Below, one piece after another: positions 8,057-17,371 of a stretch of 38,860 bases of DNA. Position 1 is the stretch's first letter; each line of letters begins with the position of its first letter. The notes beneath the pieces were generated by a model. It was given only the letters and a program-made list of their open reading frames with translations. It had not been told where the DNA came from and did not search any database. Location of the stretch: assembly GCA_910584975.1 (NCBI GenBank), contig CAJUEA010000011.1, positions 1-38,860 on the forward strand. Direction: 5' to 3'. This DNA is from an uncultured Christensenella sp. GTDB taxonomy: Bacteria > Bacillota > Clostridia > Christensenellales > UBA3700. The position numbers were made by a program, and so were the translations under genes.

Positions 8057-8643
8057 AAAATATAGCGATATTTGCAAGTGGTTCGGGCTCGGATATGCAG
8101 TCTGTCATTGACGGAATAAAAAACGGACAGATTGACGGAAAAGTGAGGATTGTAATCACAAACAAAAATGGCATTTTTGCCGAAGAGCGTGCAAAAAACG
8201 AGGGTATTCCTTGCAAAACTTTCACACTTAAGGAGTATGGCGACCACGAAAATCGTGACAGGGCTATTCTTGCAGAGCTTAAAGCAAACAATATCGATTT
8301 GATTGTGCTTGCAGGATATTTGAGCATTGTAACTCCTGTGCTTGTGAATGAGTTTGAGAGAAGAATTATCAATATTCACCCATCTTTGATACCAAAACAT
8401 TGTGGTGTTGGGTATTACGGAATTAAAGTGCACGAGAGCGTTATAAACAGCGGCGATACCGAAAGTGGTGCAACTGTACACTTTGTGGATTGTGGTGCAG
8501 ATACAGGCGAAATTATTGAACAAGTGAAGGTGCAAGTTTTGGAGGGAGACACTCCAGAGAGCTTGCAAAAAAGAGTGTTGGAAAAAGAACATATTTTATT
8601 GCCAAATGTGGTGGCAAAACTATGCAGAGAGGAGATTAAATAA
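8053..8643 (+). CDS. purN: Phosphoribosylglycinamide formyltransferase (GART)
   Basis: PurN (196 aa) transfers a formyl group from 10-formyl-THF to GAR. It begins IAIFASGSGSDMQ (phosphate loop). The catalytic Asn and His are in NIHPSLIPKH, and the Asp in VDCGADTGEII. The substrate-loop variant HCGVGYYGIKVH is of the clostridial kind. It overlaps purM by ATGA and purH by one base (TAATG), so it is translated by coupling. The 193-aa frame on the opposite strand is a shadow. Confidence 0.96.
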   Translation: MKNIAIFASGSGSDMQSVIDGIKNGQIDGKVRIVITNKNGIFAEERAKNEGIPCKTFTLKEYGDHENRDRAILAELKANNIDLIVLAGYLSIVTPVLVNEFERRIINIHPSLIPKHCGVGYYGIKVHESVINSGDTESGATVHFVDCGADTGEIIEQVKVQVLEGDTPESLQKRVLEKEHILLPNVVAKLCREEIK

Positions 8644-10181
8644 TGAAAAAAAGAGCTTTAATAAGTGTTTCAGACAAAACAGGTATTGTTGAACTTGCAA
8701 AAGAAATTGTAAGTTGTGGTTACGAAATTATCAGTACAGGTGGTACTGCTGTTGCATTGAAAAATGCTGGTATTGATGTAATTGGTATCAGCGATATCAC
8801 AGGTTTTCCTGAGTGTCTTGATGGCAGAGTTAAAACTTTGCACCCAAATGTGCACGCAGGGCTTTTGGCAATGAGGTCAAATGAGGAGCATATGGCTCAA
8901 CTTGAAAAATTAAATATCAACACTATTGATATGGTAATTGTCAACCTTTATCCTTTTAAGCAAACAATTATGAAACCGGGTGTTGACCTTCAAACTTGCA
9001 TTGAAAACATTGATATCGGTGGACCAACAATGCTTAGAAGTGCTGCCAAAAACTATCAAGATGTTACTGTTATGGTTGACCCTGCTGATTATGAAAAAGT
9101 TGTTAGTGAGCTTAAAAATGGTGGAGTAAGTTTGGAGACAAAATTCTACTTAATGTACAAAGTTTATCAACACACAGCAGTTTATGACACTATGATTTCA
9201 ACTTTCTTGAGAGAAAAATTGAACATTAAATTCCCTGAAATTGTAAGCTTTGCATATGAAAAAGTTCAAGATATGCGTTATGGCGAAAATCCTAACCAAT
9301 CAGCTGTTTTCTACAAAGAGTGTTTGCCTGTTGCTGGCAGCATTGCCGAGGCAAAACAACTTCATGGAAAAGAGTTGTCTTATAACAACATCAATGACAC
9401 AAACGGTGCACTTGATTTGCTAAGAGAATTTACTGAACCAACAATTGTTGCAGTAAAACATGCTAATCCTTGTGGCGTTGCATCAAGTAATACAATTTCA
9501 AAGGCTTTTGAGCTTGCATATAACTCTGACCCTGTTTCAATTTTTGGTGGTATTATTGCTGCAAACAGAGAGATTGACAAGGCAACAGCAGAGCAAATCA
9601 GCAAGATTTTTATTGAAATTGTTATCGCTCCTTCATTCTCTAAAGAGGCTCTTGAAATTTTGGAGCAAAAGAAAAATATCCGTTTGCTTGCACTTGATAG
9701 CATTAATGCACCAATCCAAGCAACTTCTTTTGATATGAAAAAAGTTTTGGGTGGTCTTTTGGTTCAAGATTATGACACTATTGTTATTGAAGATGAAAAA
9801 TGTCAAGTTGTAACAGAAGTTAAGCCAACTGCTGAACAAATCAGTGATATGCAATTTTTGATGAGAGTGTGCAAGCACACAAAATCAAATGCTATCGTTA
9901 TTGGAAAAGACAACACAACTTACGGAATTGGAGCAGGACAAGTCAACAGAATTTGGGCTGCAAAACAAGCTATTGAGCATAGTTTGAAAGATACAAATGG
10001 TGCTGTGCTTGCAAGCGATGCATTCTTCCCATTTGGCGATGTTGTGGAAGAGGCCCACAAAGCTGGGATTAAAGCTATTGTGCAACCAGGTGGAAGTATT
10101 AGGGATCAAGAGAGCATTGATTTGTGCAATAAATATGGCATAGCAATGATTTTTACTGGCGACAGACATTTTAAACACTAA
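8643..10181 (+). CDS. purH: Bifunctional AICAR formyltransferase / IMP cyclohydrolase
   Basis: PurH (512 aa) carries out the last two steps to IMP. The N-terminal IMP cyclohydrolase is an MGS-like fold: RALISVSDKTGIVELAKEI, STGGTA and GRVKTLHPNVHAGLL. The C-terminal AICAR formyltransferase shows MRYGENPNQSA, the catalytic-type stretch AVKHANPCGVASS, and the end ASDAFFPFGD and QPGGSIRD. Full length and intact. Its start overlaps the purN stop by one base; purD follows after 11 nt with its own GGGGG site. Confidence 0.97.
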   Translation: MKKRALISVSDKTGIVELAKEIVSCGYEIISTGGTAVALKNAGIDVIGISDITGFPECLDGRVKTLHPNVHAGLLAMRSNEEHMAQLEKLNINTIDMVIVNLYPFKQTIMKPGVDLQTCIENIDIGGPTMLRSAAKNYQDVTVMVDPADYEKVVSELKNGGVSLETKFYLMYKVYQHTAVYDTMISTFLREKLNIKFPEIVSFAYEKVQDMRYGENPNQSAVFYKECLPVAGSIAEAKQLHGKELSYNNINDTNGALDLLREFTEPTIVAVKHANPCGVASSNTISKAFELAYNSDPVSIFGGIIAANREIDKATAEQISKIFIEIVIAPSFSKEALEILEQKKNIRLLALDSINAPIQATSFDMKKVLGGLLVQDYDTIVIEDEKCQVVTEVKPTAEQISDMQFLMRVCKHTKSNAIVIGKDNTTYGIGAGQVNRIWAAKQAIEHSLKDTNGAVLASDAFFPFGDVVEEAHKAGIKAIVQPGGSIRDQESIDLCNKYGIAMIFTGDRHFKH

Positions 10182-10192
10182 GGGGGAAATGC

Positions 10193-11449
10193 ATGGATAT
10201 TTTAGTAATAGGCAGTGGTGGCAGAGAGCATGCAATTTGTCACAGCTTGGCAAAAAGTGAAAAGGTTGGCAAGATTTATTGCGCACCAGGCAATGCTGGC
10301 ATAAGCGAAATTGCAGAGTGCGTTAATATTAGCGTTATGGATGCTGAAGGAATTATTGCATTTTTGGATAAAAACAAAAATATCGGGATGACAGTGGTTG
10401 CTCCTGATGATCCCCTTGCAATGGGACTTGTGGATATGCTTGAAAATGCAGGACACAGGGCATTTGGTCCTTCAAAAGCCGCAGCATTGATTGAGGCAAG
10501 CAAGGCTTTCAGCAAGTGGCTTATGAAAAAATATGACATCCCAACTGCAAATTATGAGGAGTTTACTGATTACAACGAGGCTTTGACATATGTGCAAAAG
10601 CAGGATTATCCACTTGTGGTTAAGGCAGATGGTCTTGCACTTGGCAAGGGCGTTATAATTTGTAACAATGTTGCTGAAGGTGAGCAAGCTGTTAAGGAAA
10701 TGATGATTGACGGCAAGTTTAAAGCAGCTGGTAGCAAAATTATTGTTGAGGAATTTTTGGTTGGCCGAGAGGTTAGTGTTTTGTGCTTTACTGATGGCAA
10801 AACAATTGTTCCAATGGTTTCCAGTCAAGATCACAAAAGAGCCTTTGACAACGATATGGGGTTGAACACTGGTGGTATGGGAACATTCAGTCCTTCAAAA
10901 ATTTATACAAAGGACATTGCAGATAGTGTTTACACAAATATTATTGTGCCAACAATGCAAGCAATGAACAGCGAGGATAGAAAATTTAAAGGTGTTTTGT
11001 ATTTTGGTTTGATGCTGACAGACAAAGGCGTTAAAGTGCTTGAGTACAATGCAAGATTTGGCGACCCAGAAACTCAAGTTGTTCTGCCAAGACTAAAAAC
11101 AGATTTGTTTGAAATTTTTGACGCGATTATTGATGAAAGATTGTCTGACATCAATATCGAGTGGCGTGATGAGGCTGCTGTATGCGTTATTCTTGCAAGT
11201 GGTGGCTATCCAGAGGCTTATGAAAAGGGACTTCCAATCACAATTGAAAATCTTGATAAGGATATTATTCTTTTCCACGCGGGCACAAGTTTTAAAGATG
11301 GAAAGCTTGTGACAAATGGTGGAAGAGTTATTGGCGTTACTGCACTTGGCAAGGATATTGACGAGGCACGCAGCAAGGCATATGCAAATGTGCCAAAAGT
11401 TAAATTTGACAAAGTACATTACAGAAAGGATATAGGTATTAAATTATAA
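10193..11449 (+). CDS. purD: Phosphoribosylamine-glycine ligase (GAR synthetase)
   Basis: PurD (418 aa) joins glycine to phosphoribosylamine with ATP. The N-domain starts ILVIGSGGREHAI. The ATP-grasp core shows VKADGLALGKGVIIC, VEEFLVGREVSVLCFTDG and GLNTGGMGTFSP, then EYNARFGDPETQVVLPRL. Length is typical and there is no fused purM or purN domain. It ends TAATG, overlapping the purL start by one base. Confidence 0.97.
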   Translation: MDILVIGSGGREHAICHSLAKSEKVGKIYCAPGNAGISEIAECVNISVMDAEGIIAFLDKNKNIGMTVVAPDDPLAMGLVDMLENAGHRAFGPSKAAALIEASKAFSKWLMKKYDIPTANYEEFTDYNEALTYVQKQDYPLVVKADGLALGKGVIICNNVAEGEQAVKEMMIDGKFKAAGSKIIVEEFLVGREVSVLCFTDGKTIVPMVSSQDHKRAFDNDMGLNTGGMGTFSPSKIYTKDIADSVYTNIIVPTMQAMNSEDRKFKGVLYFGLMLTDKGVKVLEYNARFGDPETQVVLPRLKTDLFEIFDAIIDERLSDINIEWRDEAAVCVILASGGYPEAYEKGLPITIENLDKDIILFHAGTSFKDGKLVTNGGRVIGVTALGKDIDEARSKAYANVPKVKFDKVHYRKDIGIKL

Positions 11450-14400
11450 TGATTAAAAGATTATTTGTTAAGAAAAAAAACGGCTACAATGTGGCTGAAA
11501 AAAAACTTTTTAATGATATAACCAATGTGCTTGGTGCAAAGGTTTCTGATGTAAAAATTTATATTCGTTATGATATTCAAGGCTTGGACGGAGATATGTT
11601 GGTTGCTGCCAAAAATACAATTTTTGGCGAAAATCCTGTGGATATCGTTTATGAGCAAACATTGCCTGAACTTGAAAATCACAAATTGCTTGCAGTTGAG
11701 TATTTGCCAGGACAATATGACCAAAGAGCAGACAGCGCAATGCAATGTGTTCAACTTTTGACAATGGGTGCAAGACCTATTATCAAATGTGCAACTGTTT
11801 ACGCTTTTGAAAATTGTTCAGATAGCGATTACAATGCTATCAAAAACTATATCATCAACCCTGTTGAGTCAAGAGAAGGCAGTATGGATATTCCAGAATC
11901 TTTGGAAAGTGTGGCTGCTGTGGTGCAAGATGTTCCTGTAATTGAAGGCTTTATCAAAATGAGTGATGAGCAAATTGCAAGTTATCACGCAAAAATTGGT
12001 TTTGCAATGAGTGTGGAAGATTTAAAATTTGTGCGTGATTATTTTGCAAGTGAAAAGAGAGATTGCACAGAAACAGAGCTTAAAGTTATTGATACATATT
12101 GGTCTGACCATTGTCGTCACACAACTTTCAGTACTGAAATTACAAGTGTAAAAATCAACAGCAACAATCCACACATTCAAAAAGCTTTGGATAAATATAA
12201 TGATTTGTTCAGTGAGTTTAACGGCAAAAGAGCAGATAAGTATAAATGTTTGATGGATATTGCCGTGATTGGCGTAAAAAAACTAAAACAACTTGGTTTG
12301 CTTGACAATCTTGACACTTCTGACGAGATAAATGCTTGCTCAATTGTGGTTAATGTTGATGTGGACGGCAAGGACGAAGAGTGGCTTATTATGTTTAAAA
12401 ACGAAACTCATAACCACCCAACTGAAATCGAGCCTTTTGGTGGTGCTGCAACTTGTCTTGGTGGTGCAATCAGAGATCCACTTTCTGGAAGAACATATGT
12501 TTATCAAGCAATGCGTGTGACAGGTGCTGGCGACATTAAAGCTGACTTTAAAGATACTTTGAAGGGCAAACTTCCTCAAAGAGTTATAAGCAAAACTGCT
12601 GCAAGTGGTTATAGTAGCTATGGTAACCAAATCGGTCTTGCAACTGGCTTAGTTCACGAAATGTATCATGATAACTACAAAGCAAAAAGATTGGAAACAG
12701 GTTTTGTAATTGCTGGTAGCCCACGCGAAAATGTTGTTCGCAGAAAGCCTATCCCGGGCGATATAATTGTGCTAGTTGGTGGCGATACAGGTCGTGATGG
12801 CTGTGGTGGTGCAACAGGTTCAAGCAAGGCGCACACAGAAAAATCTGTTGAAGTTTGTGGTGCTGAAGTGCAAAAAGGTAATCCTCCAACAGAAAGGAAG
12901 ATTCAAAGACTTTTCCGCAAAAAAGAGGTTGCAAATCTTATTGTAAAGTGCAATGACTTTGGTGCAGGTGGCGTTTCTGTTGCCATTGGTGAGCTTGCAG
13001 ATAGTTTAGATATTTCCTTGGATGCTGTTCCTAAAAAATATGATGGTTTGACAGGCACCGAGCTTGCAATTTCCGAGTCTCAGGAGAGAATGGCAGTTGT
13101 GCTTGCAGCTGACACTGTAAATAAATTTATAGATTACGCAAAACAAGAAAATTTGAACGCTACTATTGTGGCAAAAGTGACAGACAATGGCAGAATGAGA
13201 ATGATGTTCAACGGAAAGACTATTGTTGATTTGAAGCGTGCTTTTCTTGATACAAACGGCGTAAAACAAATGCAAGATGTTGTAATCAATGACAATGTTG
13301 CAACATATATGGATAGCGTTAATGACAATGTTAAAGCTTTGTTGAAAGATGGCAATTACACAGCTGCTTTGCTTGCAGAATTGTCACGCCCAAATGTTTG
13401 CTCAACAAAGGGCTTGGGTGAAATGTTTGACTCAACAATCGGTGCAAGCAGTGTGCTTATGCCTTTTGGTGGTAAAAATCAGCTTACTCCAAGTATTGTT
13501 ATGGCTGCAAAACCTCCTACTGGTGGAAAGACTGACACTACAACAGTTTCAAGTTTTGCTTGCTCTCCATATCTTATGGAAAATTCTCCTTTTACAGGTG
13601 CAATTTATAGCATTGTTGCAAGCATTTCAAAGTTGATTGCAAGTGGTGTAAAAAAATCAACAATCCGTTTGACTTTGCAAGAGTTCTTCAAGAAACTTGG
13701 CAAAGATGCAAATCGTTGGGGCGAGCCAACATCTGCATTGCTTGGTGCTTTGTATGCACAATTGGGCACTGGTTGTGGTGCAATCGGTGGAAAGGATAGC
13801 ATGAGTGGCACATTTGAAAATATTGATGTCCCTCCAACTTTGATAAGCTTTGCTGTTGGTATCACAAAAGCAAGCAAACTTATTCACAACGCTTTTGATT
13901 ATTTTGCCGGAAACAAAATTTATTTGGTTAAATTGCCAATGGATGAGCAGTTTATCCCAGATTTTGAAAAATTGAACAGGCTTTATGACAAAATGAATGA
14001 GGCTATTGATTGTGGAGATATTCGCTATGCAACAATTGTTGACGAAGGTGGTGCCATTGTTTCCGTTGCAAAATCTTGTGTGGGCAACAAAGTTGGCTTT
14101 GATTTGCAAAATGTCAATGAGGATTTGTTTAAGCCTTATTTTGGTTCATTTGTTGTAGTTGCTGACAATGTTGATAAACTTGAAGGATTTGAACCTCAAT
14201 ATATTGGTCAAATCAATCAAACTTGCACAGCAAGCATCAATGGTTGCAAAGTTAAAATGGACGAAATTACAAAAGCATTCACAAATACATTTGACAGTGT
14301 ATATCCAACCACAGCAGTTGTAAGTGGAGAGGCTAAAGATGTGATTTGTGCTGCAATCAAAAAGACAAGAACTCAATCTGCAATAAGCACTCCACGAGTT

Positions 14401-15186
14401 TTTATTCCTGTATTCCCGGGCACAAACTGCGAGTACGACACTGCAAGAGCGTTTGAAAGAGCAGGTGCAAAAGCTGACATTTTTGTTATCAAAAACAATA
14501 GTGCAAAGGATATTGAGGATAGCGTTGAGGAAATTGTAAAAAGATTGAATAACAGTCAAATTATTGCATTCCCGGGTGGTTTCTCTGGTGGTGATGAACC
14601 GGATGGTTCAGGAAAATTTATTGCAACTACTTTCAAAAATCCTAAAATTGCCGAGGCTGTTATGAATTTGCTTTACAAGCGTGATGGTTTGGCACTTGGT
14701 ATTTGCAATGGTTTCCAAGCTTTGATAAAACTTGGATTGGTGCCATATGGTGACATTAGGGAACAAGTTGCAAATGCACCAACTTTGACATTCAACAATA
14801 TCAACAGACACATCAGCACAATCGCGCAAATCAGAGTTGCAACAAACAAGTCTCCTTGGCTTAATGCTTGCAAGTTGTCCGAAGTTTACAATGTTGCATT
14901 ATCTCACGGAGAGGGAAGATTCGTTTCAAGTGAGGAAGAATTGCAAAAGATTATCAAAAATGGTCAAATTGCAACTCAGTATGTAAATCAAACTGCAAAC
15001 GCAACAATGCAATCTCCATTCAATCCAAATGGCTCAATGTATGCAATCGAAGGCATTATCAGCCCAGATGGCAGAGTGCTTGGTAAAATGGGACACAGCG
15101 AGCGTATTGACGACAACTTGTATAAGAATGTAGAAGGCAATTACGATATGAAAATTTTTGAAAGTGGCGTAAAATATTTCAAATAA
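11449..15186 (+). CDS. purL: Phosphoribosylformylglycinamidine synthase, single-chain form
   Basis: This PurL (1245 aa) makes FGAM from FGAR, glutamine and ATP in one chain. Most Bacillota split the enzyme into PurS, PurQ and PurL; this is the long form seen in many Clostridia. Synthetase hallmarks: TYWSDHCRHTTF, MFKNETHNHPTEIEPFGGAATCLGGAIRDPLSGR and GGDTGRDGCGGATGSS. The C-terminal class I glutaminase has nucleophile Cys1086 in ALGICNGFQ, with His1216 and Glu1218 in GHSER completing the triad, and FPGTNCEYDTARAF at its start. The glutaminase is intact, so no separate purQ is needed. Last gene of the operon; a strong terminator follows about 115 nt later. Confidence 0.97.
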   Translation: MIKRLFVKKKNGYNVAEKKLFNDITNVLGAKVSDVKIYIRYDIQGLDGDMLVAAKNTIFGENPVDIVYEQTLPELENHKLLAVEYLPGQYDQRADSAMQCVQLLTMGARPIIKCATVYAFENCSDSDYNAIKNYIINPVESREGSMDIPESLESVAAVVQDVPVIEGFIKMSDEQIASYHAKIGFAMSVEDLKFVRDYFASEKRDCTETELKVIDTYWSDHCRHTTFSTEITSVKINSNNPHIQKALDKYNDLFSEFNGKRADKYKCLMDIAVIGVKKLKQLGLLDNLDTSDEINACSIVVNVDVDGKDEEWLIMFKNETHNHPTEIEPFGGAATCLGGAIRDPLSGRTYVYQAMRVTGAGDIKADFKDTLKGKLPQRVISKTAASGYSSYGNQIGLATGLVHEMYHDNYKAKRLETGFVIAGSPRENVVRRKPIPGDIIVLVGGDTGRDGCGGATGSSKAHTEKSVEVCGAEVQKGNPPTERKIQRLFRKKEVANLIVKCNDFGAGGVSVAIGELADSLDISLDAVPKKYDGLTGTELAISESQERMAVVLAADTVNKFIDYAKQENLNATIVAKVTDNGRMRMMFNGKTIVDLKRAFLDTNGVKQMQDVVINDNVATYMDSVNDNVKALLKDGNYTAALLAELSRPNVCSTKGLGEMFDSTIGASSVLMPFGGKNQLTPSIVMAAKPPTGGKTDTTTVSSFACSPYLMENSPFTGAIYSIVASISKLIASGVKKSTIRLTLQEFFKKLGKDANRWGEPTSALLGALYAQLGTGCGAIGGKDSMSGTFENIDVPPTLISFAVGITKASKLIHNAFDYFAGNKIYLVKLPMDEQFIPDFEKLNRLYDKMNEAIDCGDIRYATIVDEGGAIVSVAKSCVGNKVGFDLQNVNEDLFKPYFGSFVVVADNVDKLEGFEPQYIGQINQTCTASINGCKVKMDEITKAFTNTFDSVYPTTAVVSGEAKDVICAAIKKTRTQSAISTPRVFIPVFPGTNCEYDTARAFERAGAKADIFVIKNNSAKDIEDSVEEIVKRLNNSQIIAFPGGFSGGDEPDGSGKFIATTFKNPKIAEAVMNLLYKRDGLALGICNGFQALIKLGLVPYGDIREQVANAPTLTFNNINRHISTIAQIRVATNKSPWLNACKLSEVYNVALSHGEGRFVSSEEELQKIIKNGQIATQYVNQTANATMQSPFNPNGSMYAIEGIISPDGRVLGKMGHSERIDDNLYKNVEGNYDMKIFESGVKYFK

Positions 15187-15302
15187 GCAGTATTTAATAA
15201 AATTTATTTTCATTGTTGAATTGGTTGTTTTGTTATGATAAATAATTGTATCAATCAACAAAAAAAGATAATTTAAAAAATCAAATTTAATATAAAAAAT
15301 CA

Positions 15303-15333
15303 AAAAACATACCGATTTTCGGTATGTTTTTGT
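15303..15333 (+). terminator. Terminator of the purine operon
   Basis: A 12-bp stem AAAAACATACCG (15303-15314) with CGGTATGTTTTT (15320-15331), loop ATTTT. It has a G/C core and a T-run, and is a strong intrinsic terminator. Confidence 0.88.
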
Positions 15334-15450
15334 CTTAGTTATGGTTAAAAATGTTTGTTTGAATTTTAAATATATCTTTAAATTTTTTTTGCAATAAATT
15401 AGATTTTAAATTTGTAATTTGTACAATAAGATTATCATTTTTTTAAAGAT

Positions 15451-15475
15451 AAAAAATCAATTATAATATGATTGA
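15451..15475 (-). terminator. Possible terminator of the ABC-F gene
   Basis: On the minus strand TCAAT...ATTGA (15475-15457), up to 8 bp of weak A/T pairs including inner ones, is followed by six T (15456-15451). Position fits the 3' end of the ABC-F gene, but the stem is weak. Confidence 0.35.
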
Positions 15476-15497
15476 ATTTTTGATTTTGCGATAAAAA

Positions 15498-17045
15498 TTA
15501 AAATTCAATGTCAAAAACATCATTGCAAATTTGTCCTGCAAAGGTAGGTTCATGGCTTACAAGCAAAATTGCACCTTCATACTGAATAAGTGCCTCTTGC
15601 AAAGCCTCTTTTGCAGTAACATCCAAATGGTTGTTTGGCTCGTCCAAAATAAGCAAATTGCTTGGCTTTTGCATAAGAGAGCAAAGTTTAACTTTAACTT
15701 GTTCACCACCACTCATATTGCAAATTGACTTTGTTGCCAAATCATTTTTTATGCCAACTTTTGCAAGCTCGTTTCTTATATCCTTTTGGCTAAGCCTTGG
15801 GTGTTGCTCATTCATAAACTGAATTGGAGTTATTGTGTTGTTCCTAAATTCAAGGTCTTGTTCAATATAGTTTATTTTTGTGTTGACATTAAAGTTGAAT
15901 TTTCCATTTATTTTTCTAATTTGATTCATCAATGTTTTGATTAGGGTAGATTTGCCCAAGCCGTTTGTACCTCTAATCCAAACTTTGCTTTCAGATGACA
16001 TGTGCAAATTGATAGGTGGCAAAATTGCCTTGCCATCATAACCAATCTCCAAGTCTTTTACCACCAACAAATCTTTTGTGCAAACAAGTGTGTATGGAAA
16101 GTCAAAATGGGCAGGTATAGAGGTCACAGGCTTGCTCATAATTTCAATTCTGTCAAGCATTTTCTTTCTGCTGTTTGCCATACCAGCTGTTGCAGCACGC
16201 GCTTTGTTTCGGTCAATATAATCCTGCATTTTTTTGATTTCACGCTGTTGTCTTTCAAAAGCCTCGGCATATTGCTTTGCATTTTGTTCATATTGTGCCA
16301 TAAATTGATTGTAATTGCCACTATATCTTTTTATTGTTTGATTTTCAATGTTAATAATCAAATTGCAAGTGTTGTTCAAAAACTCTGTATCGTGGCTGAC
16401 AAGAAGGAAAGAACCTTTGAAAGATGTCAAAAATTTTGTTAGCCAATCAATATGCTCAATATCAAGGAAGTTGGTTGGCTCGTCCAAAAGCATAACATCA
16501 AGGTCGGATAGCAAAAGTTTTGATAACATCAATTTTGCTCTTTGTCCACCACTTAGCTTTGATATCAAAGTGTCATATCCAAAATTGCCAACGCCTAAGC
16601 CATTTGCAACCTTTTTTATGTTGCTTTCAATGTCATAGAATCCACTTTTATCAAGTCTGTCTTGCATACTTGCTGATTTTGCAATCATTTTATCAAGCTC
16701 ATCCATGTCAGTAGTTTCGCCCATTTGCAAGTAAAGTGCCTCAAGTTTTTCATTAAGCTCAAAAAGATGTGCAAAAGCAGTCTTAAGATATTCCATAACT
16801 GTCAAACTGCGGTCAATATTTGCATGCTGGTCAAGATATCCCCAACGAATACCATTAAGCCACTTGATTTCGCCTTCGTCTTGCACAACTCTTCCTGCAA
16901 TAATGTTCATGAAAGTAGTTTTTCCTGCACCATTCAGTCCAACAATGCCACAATGCTCTCCATTGTTAATGGAAAGTTCTGCGTCTTTAAAAAGAGTTTT
17001 GCTGTCAAAAATATGTGTTAGTCCGTTTATTGTTAAAATACTCAT
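15498..17045 (-). CDS. ABC-F family ATPase (ribosome-associated type)
   Basis: A 515-residue protein with two ABC cassettes and no membrane segment. Cassette 1: Walker A GLNGAGKTT (36-44), signature LSGGQ (164-168), Walker B LLDEPTNFLD (187-195), switch VSHD. Cassette 2: Walker A TNGLGKST, signature MSGGEQ, Walker B LLILDEPNNHLD, switch VSHE. The charged linker between them (QRE..KMQDYIDRNKARAATAG) is the P-site tRNA interaction motif region of ABC-F factors. These act on the ribosome, as translation factors or antibiotic-protection proteins; sequence alone does not tell which. There is little C-terminal extension. Ribosome site AGGA lies about 8 nt upstream. The gene is alone on its strand. 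Confidence 0.92.
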   Translation of the reverse strand: MSILTINGLTHIFDSKTLFKDAELSINNGEHCGIVGLNGAGKTTFMNIIAGRVVQDEGEIKWLNGIRWGYLDQHANIDRSLTVMEYLKTAFAHLFELNEKLEALYLQMGETTDMDELDKMIAKSASMQDRLDKSGFYDIESNIKKVANGLGVGNFGYDTLISKLSGGQRAKLMLSKLLLSDLDVMLLDEPTNFLDIEHIDWLTKFLTSFKGSFLLVSHDTEFLNNTCNLIINIENQTIKRYSGNYNQFMAQYEQNAKQYAEAFERQQREIKKMQDYIDRNKARAATAGMANSRKKMLDRIEIMSKPVTSIPAHFDFPYTLVCTKDLLVVKDLEIGYDGKAILPPINLHMSSESKVWIRGTNGLGKSTLIKTLMNQIRKINGKFNFNVNTKINYIEQDLEFRNNTITPIQFMNEQHPRLSQKDIRNELAKVGIKNDLATKSICNMSGGEQVKVKLCSLMQKPSNLLILDEPNNHLDVTAKEALQEALIQYEGAILLVSHEPTFAGQICNDVFDIEF

Positions 17046-17088
17046 CTTCTTTTCCTATCAAATTATTAGTCAAATTTTTTCTGAAATT

Positions 17089-17116
17089 ATTATAATAATT
17101 ATAATTTTTATGTAAA
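17089..17116 (-). promoter_or_regulatory. ABC-F gene promoter
   Basis: Minus strand TTTACA (17116-17111), 16-nt spacer, TATAAT (17094-17089). The predicted start near 17082 gives a 37-nt leader. No room for a long attenuating leader of the kind common before antibiotic-resistance ABC-F genes. Confidence 0.5.
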
Positions 17117-17284
17117 ATTTTAAGCTTTTATCAAATTTTTCAAATTTTTTTGTGGTAAAACACAAAAAAAATTTGTTTATTTTGCATTGCATTTTAAAAA
17201 ATTTGCACAAAATAAATAAGTTTAAATATAAAATTAAATACCCATATGCATTATATAATATATCATTATTAATGTCAAACAAAA

Positions 17285-17313
17285 TGTCAGTTAAACAATT
17301 TTTATGCTATAAT
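17285..17313 (+). promoter_or_regulatory. Amidohydrolase promoter (extended -10)
   Basis: TGC TATAAT (17305-17313) is a perfect extended -10. The matching -35 position reads TGTCAG (17285-17290), which is weak, as extended -10 promoters tolerate. Confidence 0.5.
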
Positions 17314-17371
17314 ATTTGACAAACACCACAAAAAGGAGTAAAATTTTTTAATAAAAGGAGAATTTTAGACA

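Larger units (their letters stand above)
15187..15497. other. Intergenic region between convergent purL and ABC-F genes
   Basis: 311 nt with no gene. It holds the purine-operon terminator (15303-15331) and, for the other strand, a weaker A/T hairpin (15451-15475). The rest is AT-rich sequence in which I see no structure. Confidence 0.7.
17046..17371. other. Divergent promoter region (ABC-F / amidohydrolase)
   Basis: 326 nt, very AT-rich, no gene. It holds the leftward ABC-F promoter (17089-17116) and the rightward amidohydrolase promoter (17285-17313). There are two purine-rich Shine-Dalgarno-like stretches before the amidohydrolase: AAAAAGGAG ending at 17338 and AAAAGGAG ending at 17360. 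Only the second is near a start codon. Confidence 0.6.

Noticed and set aside
8011..8592. 193-aa minus-strand frame over purN
   Set aside because: Antisense shadow of purN with no ribosome site or recognisable domain.
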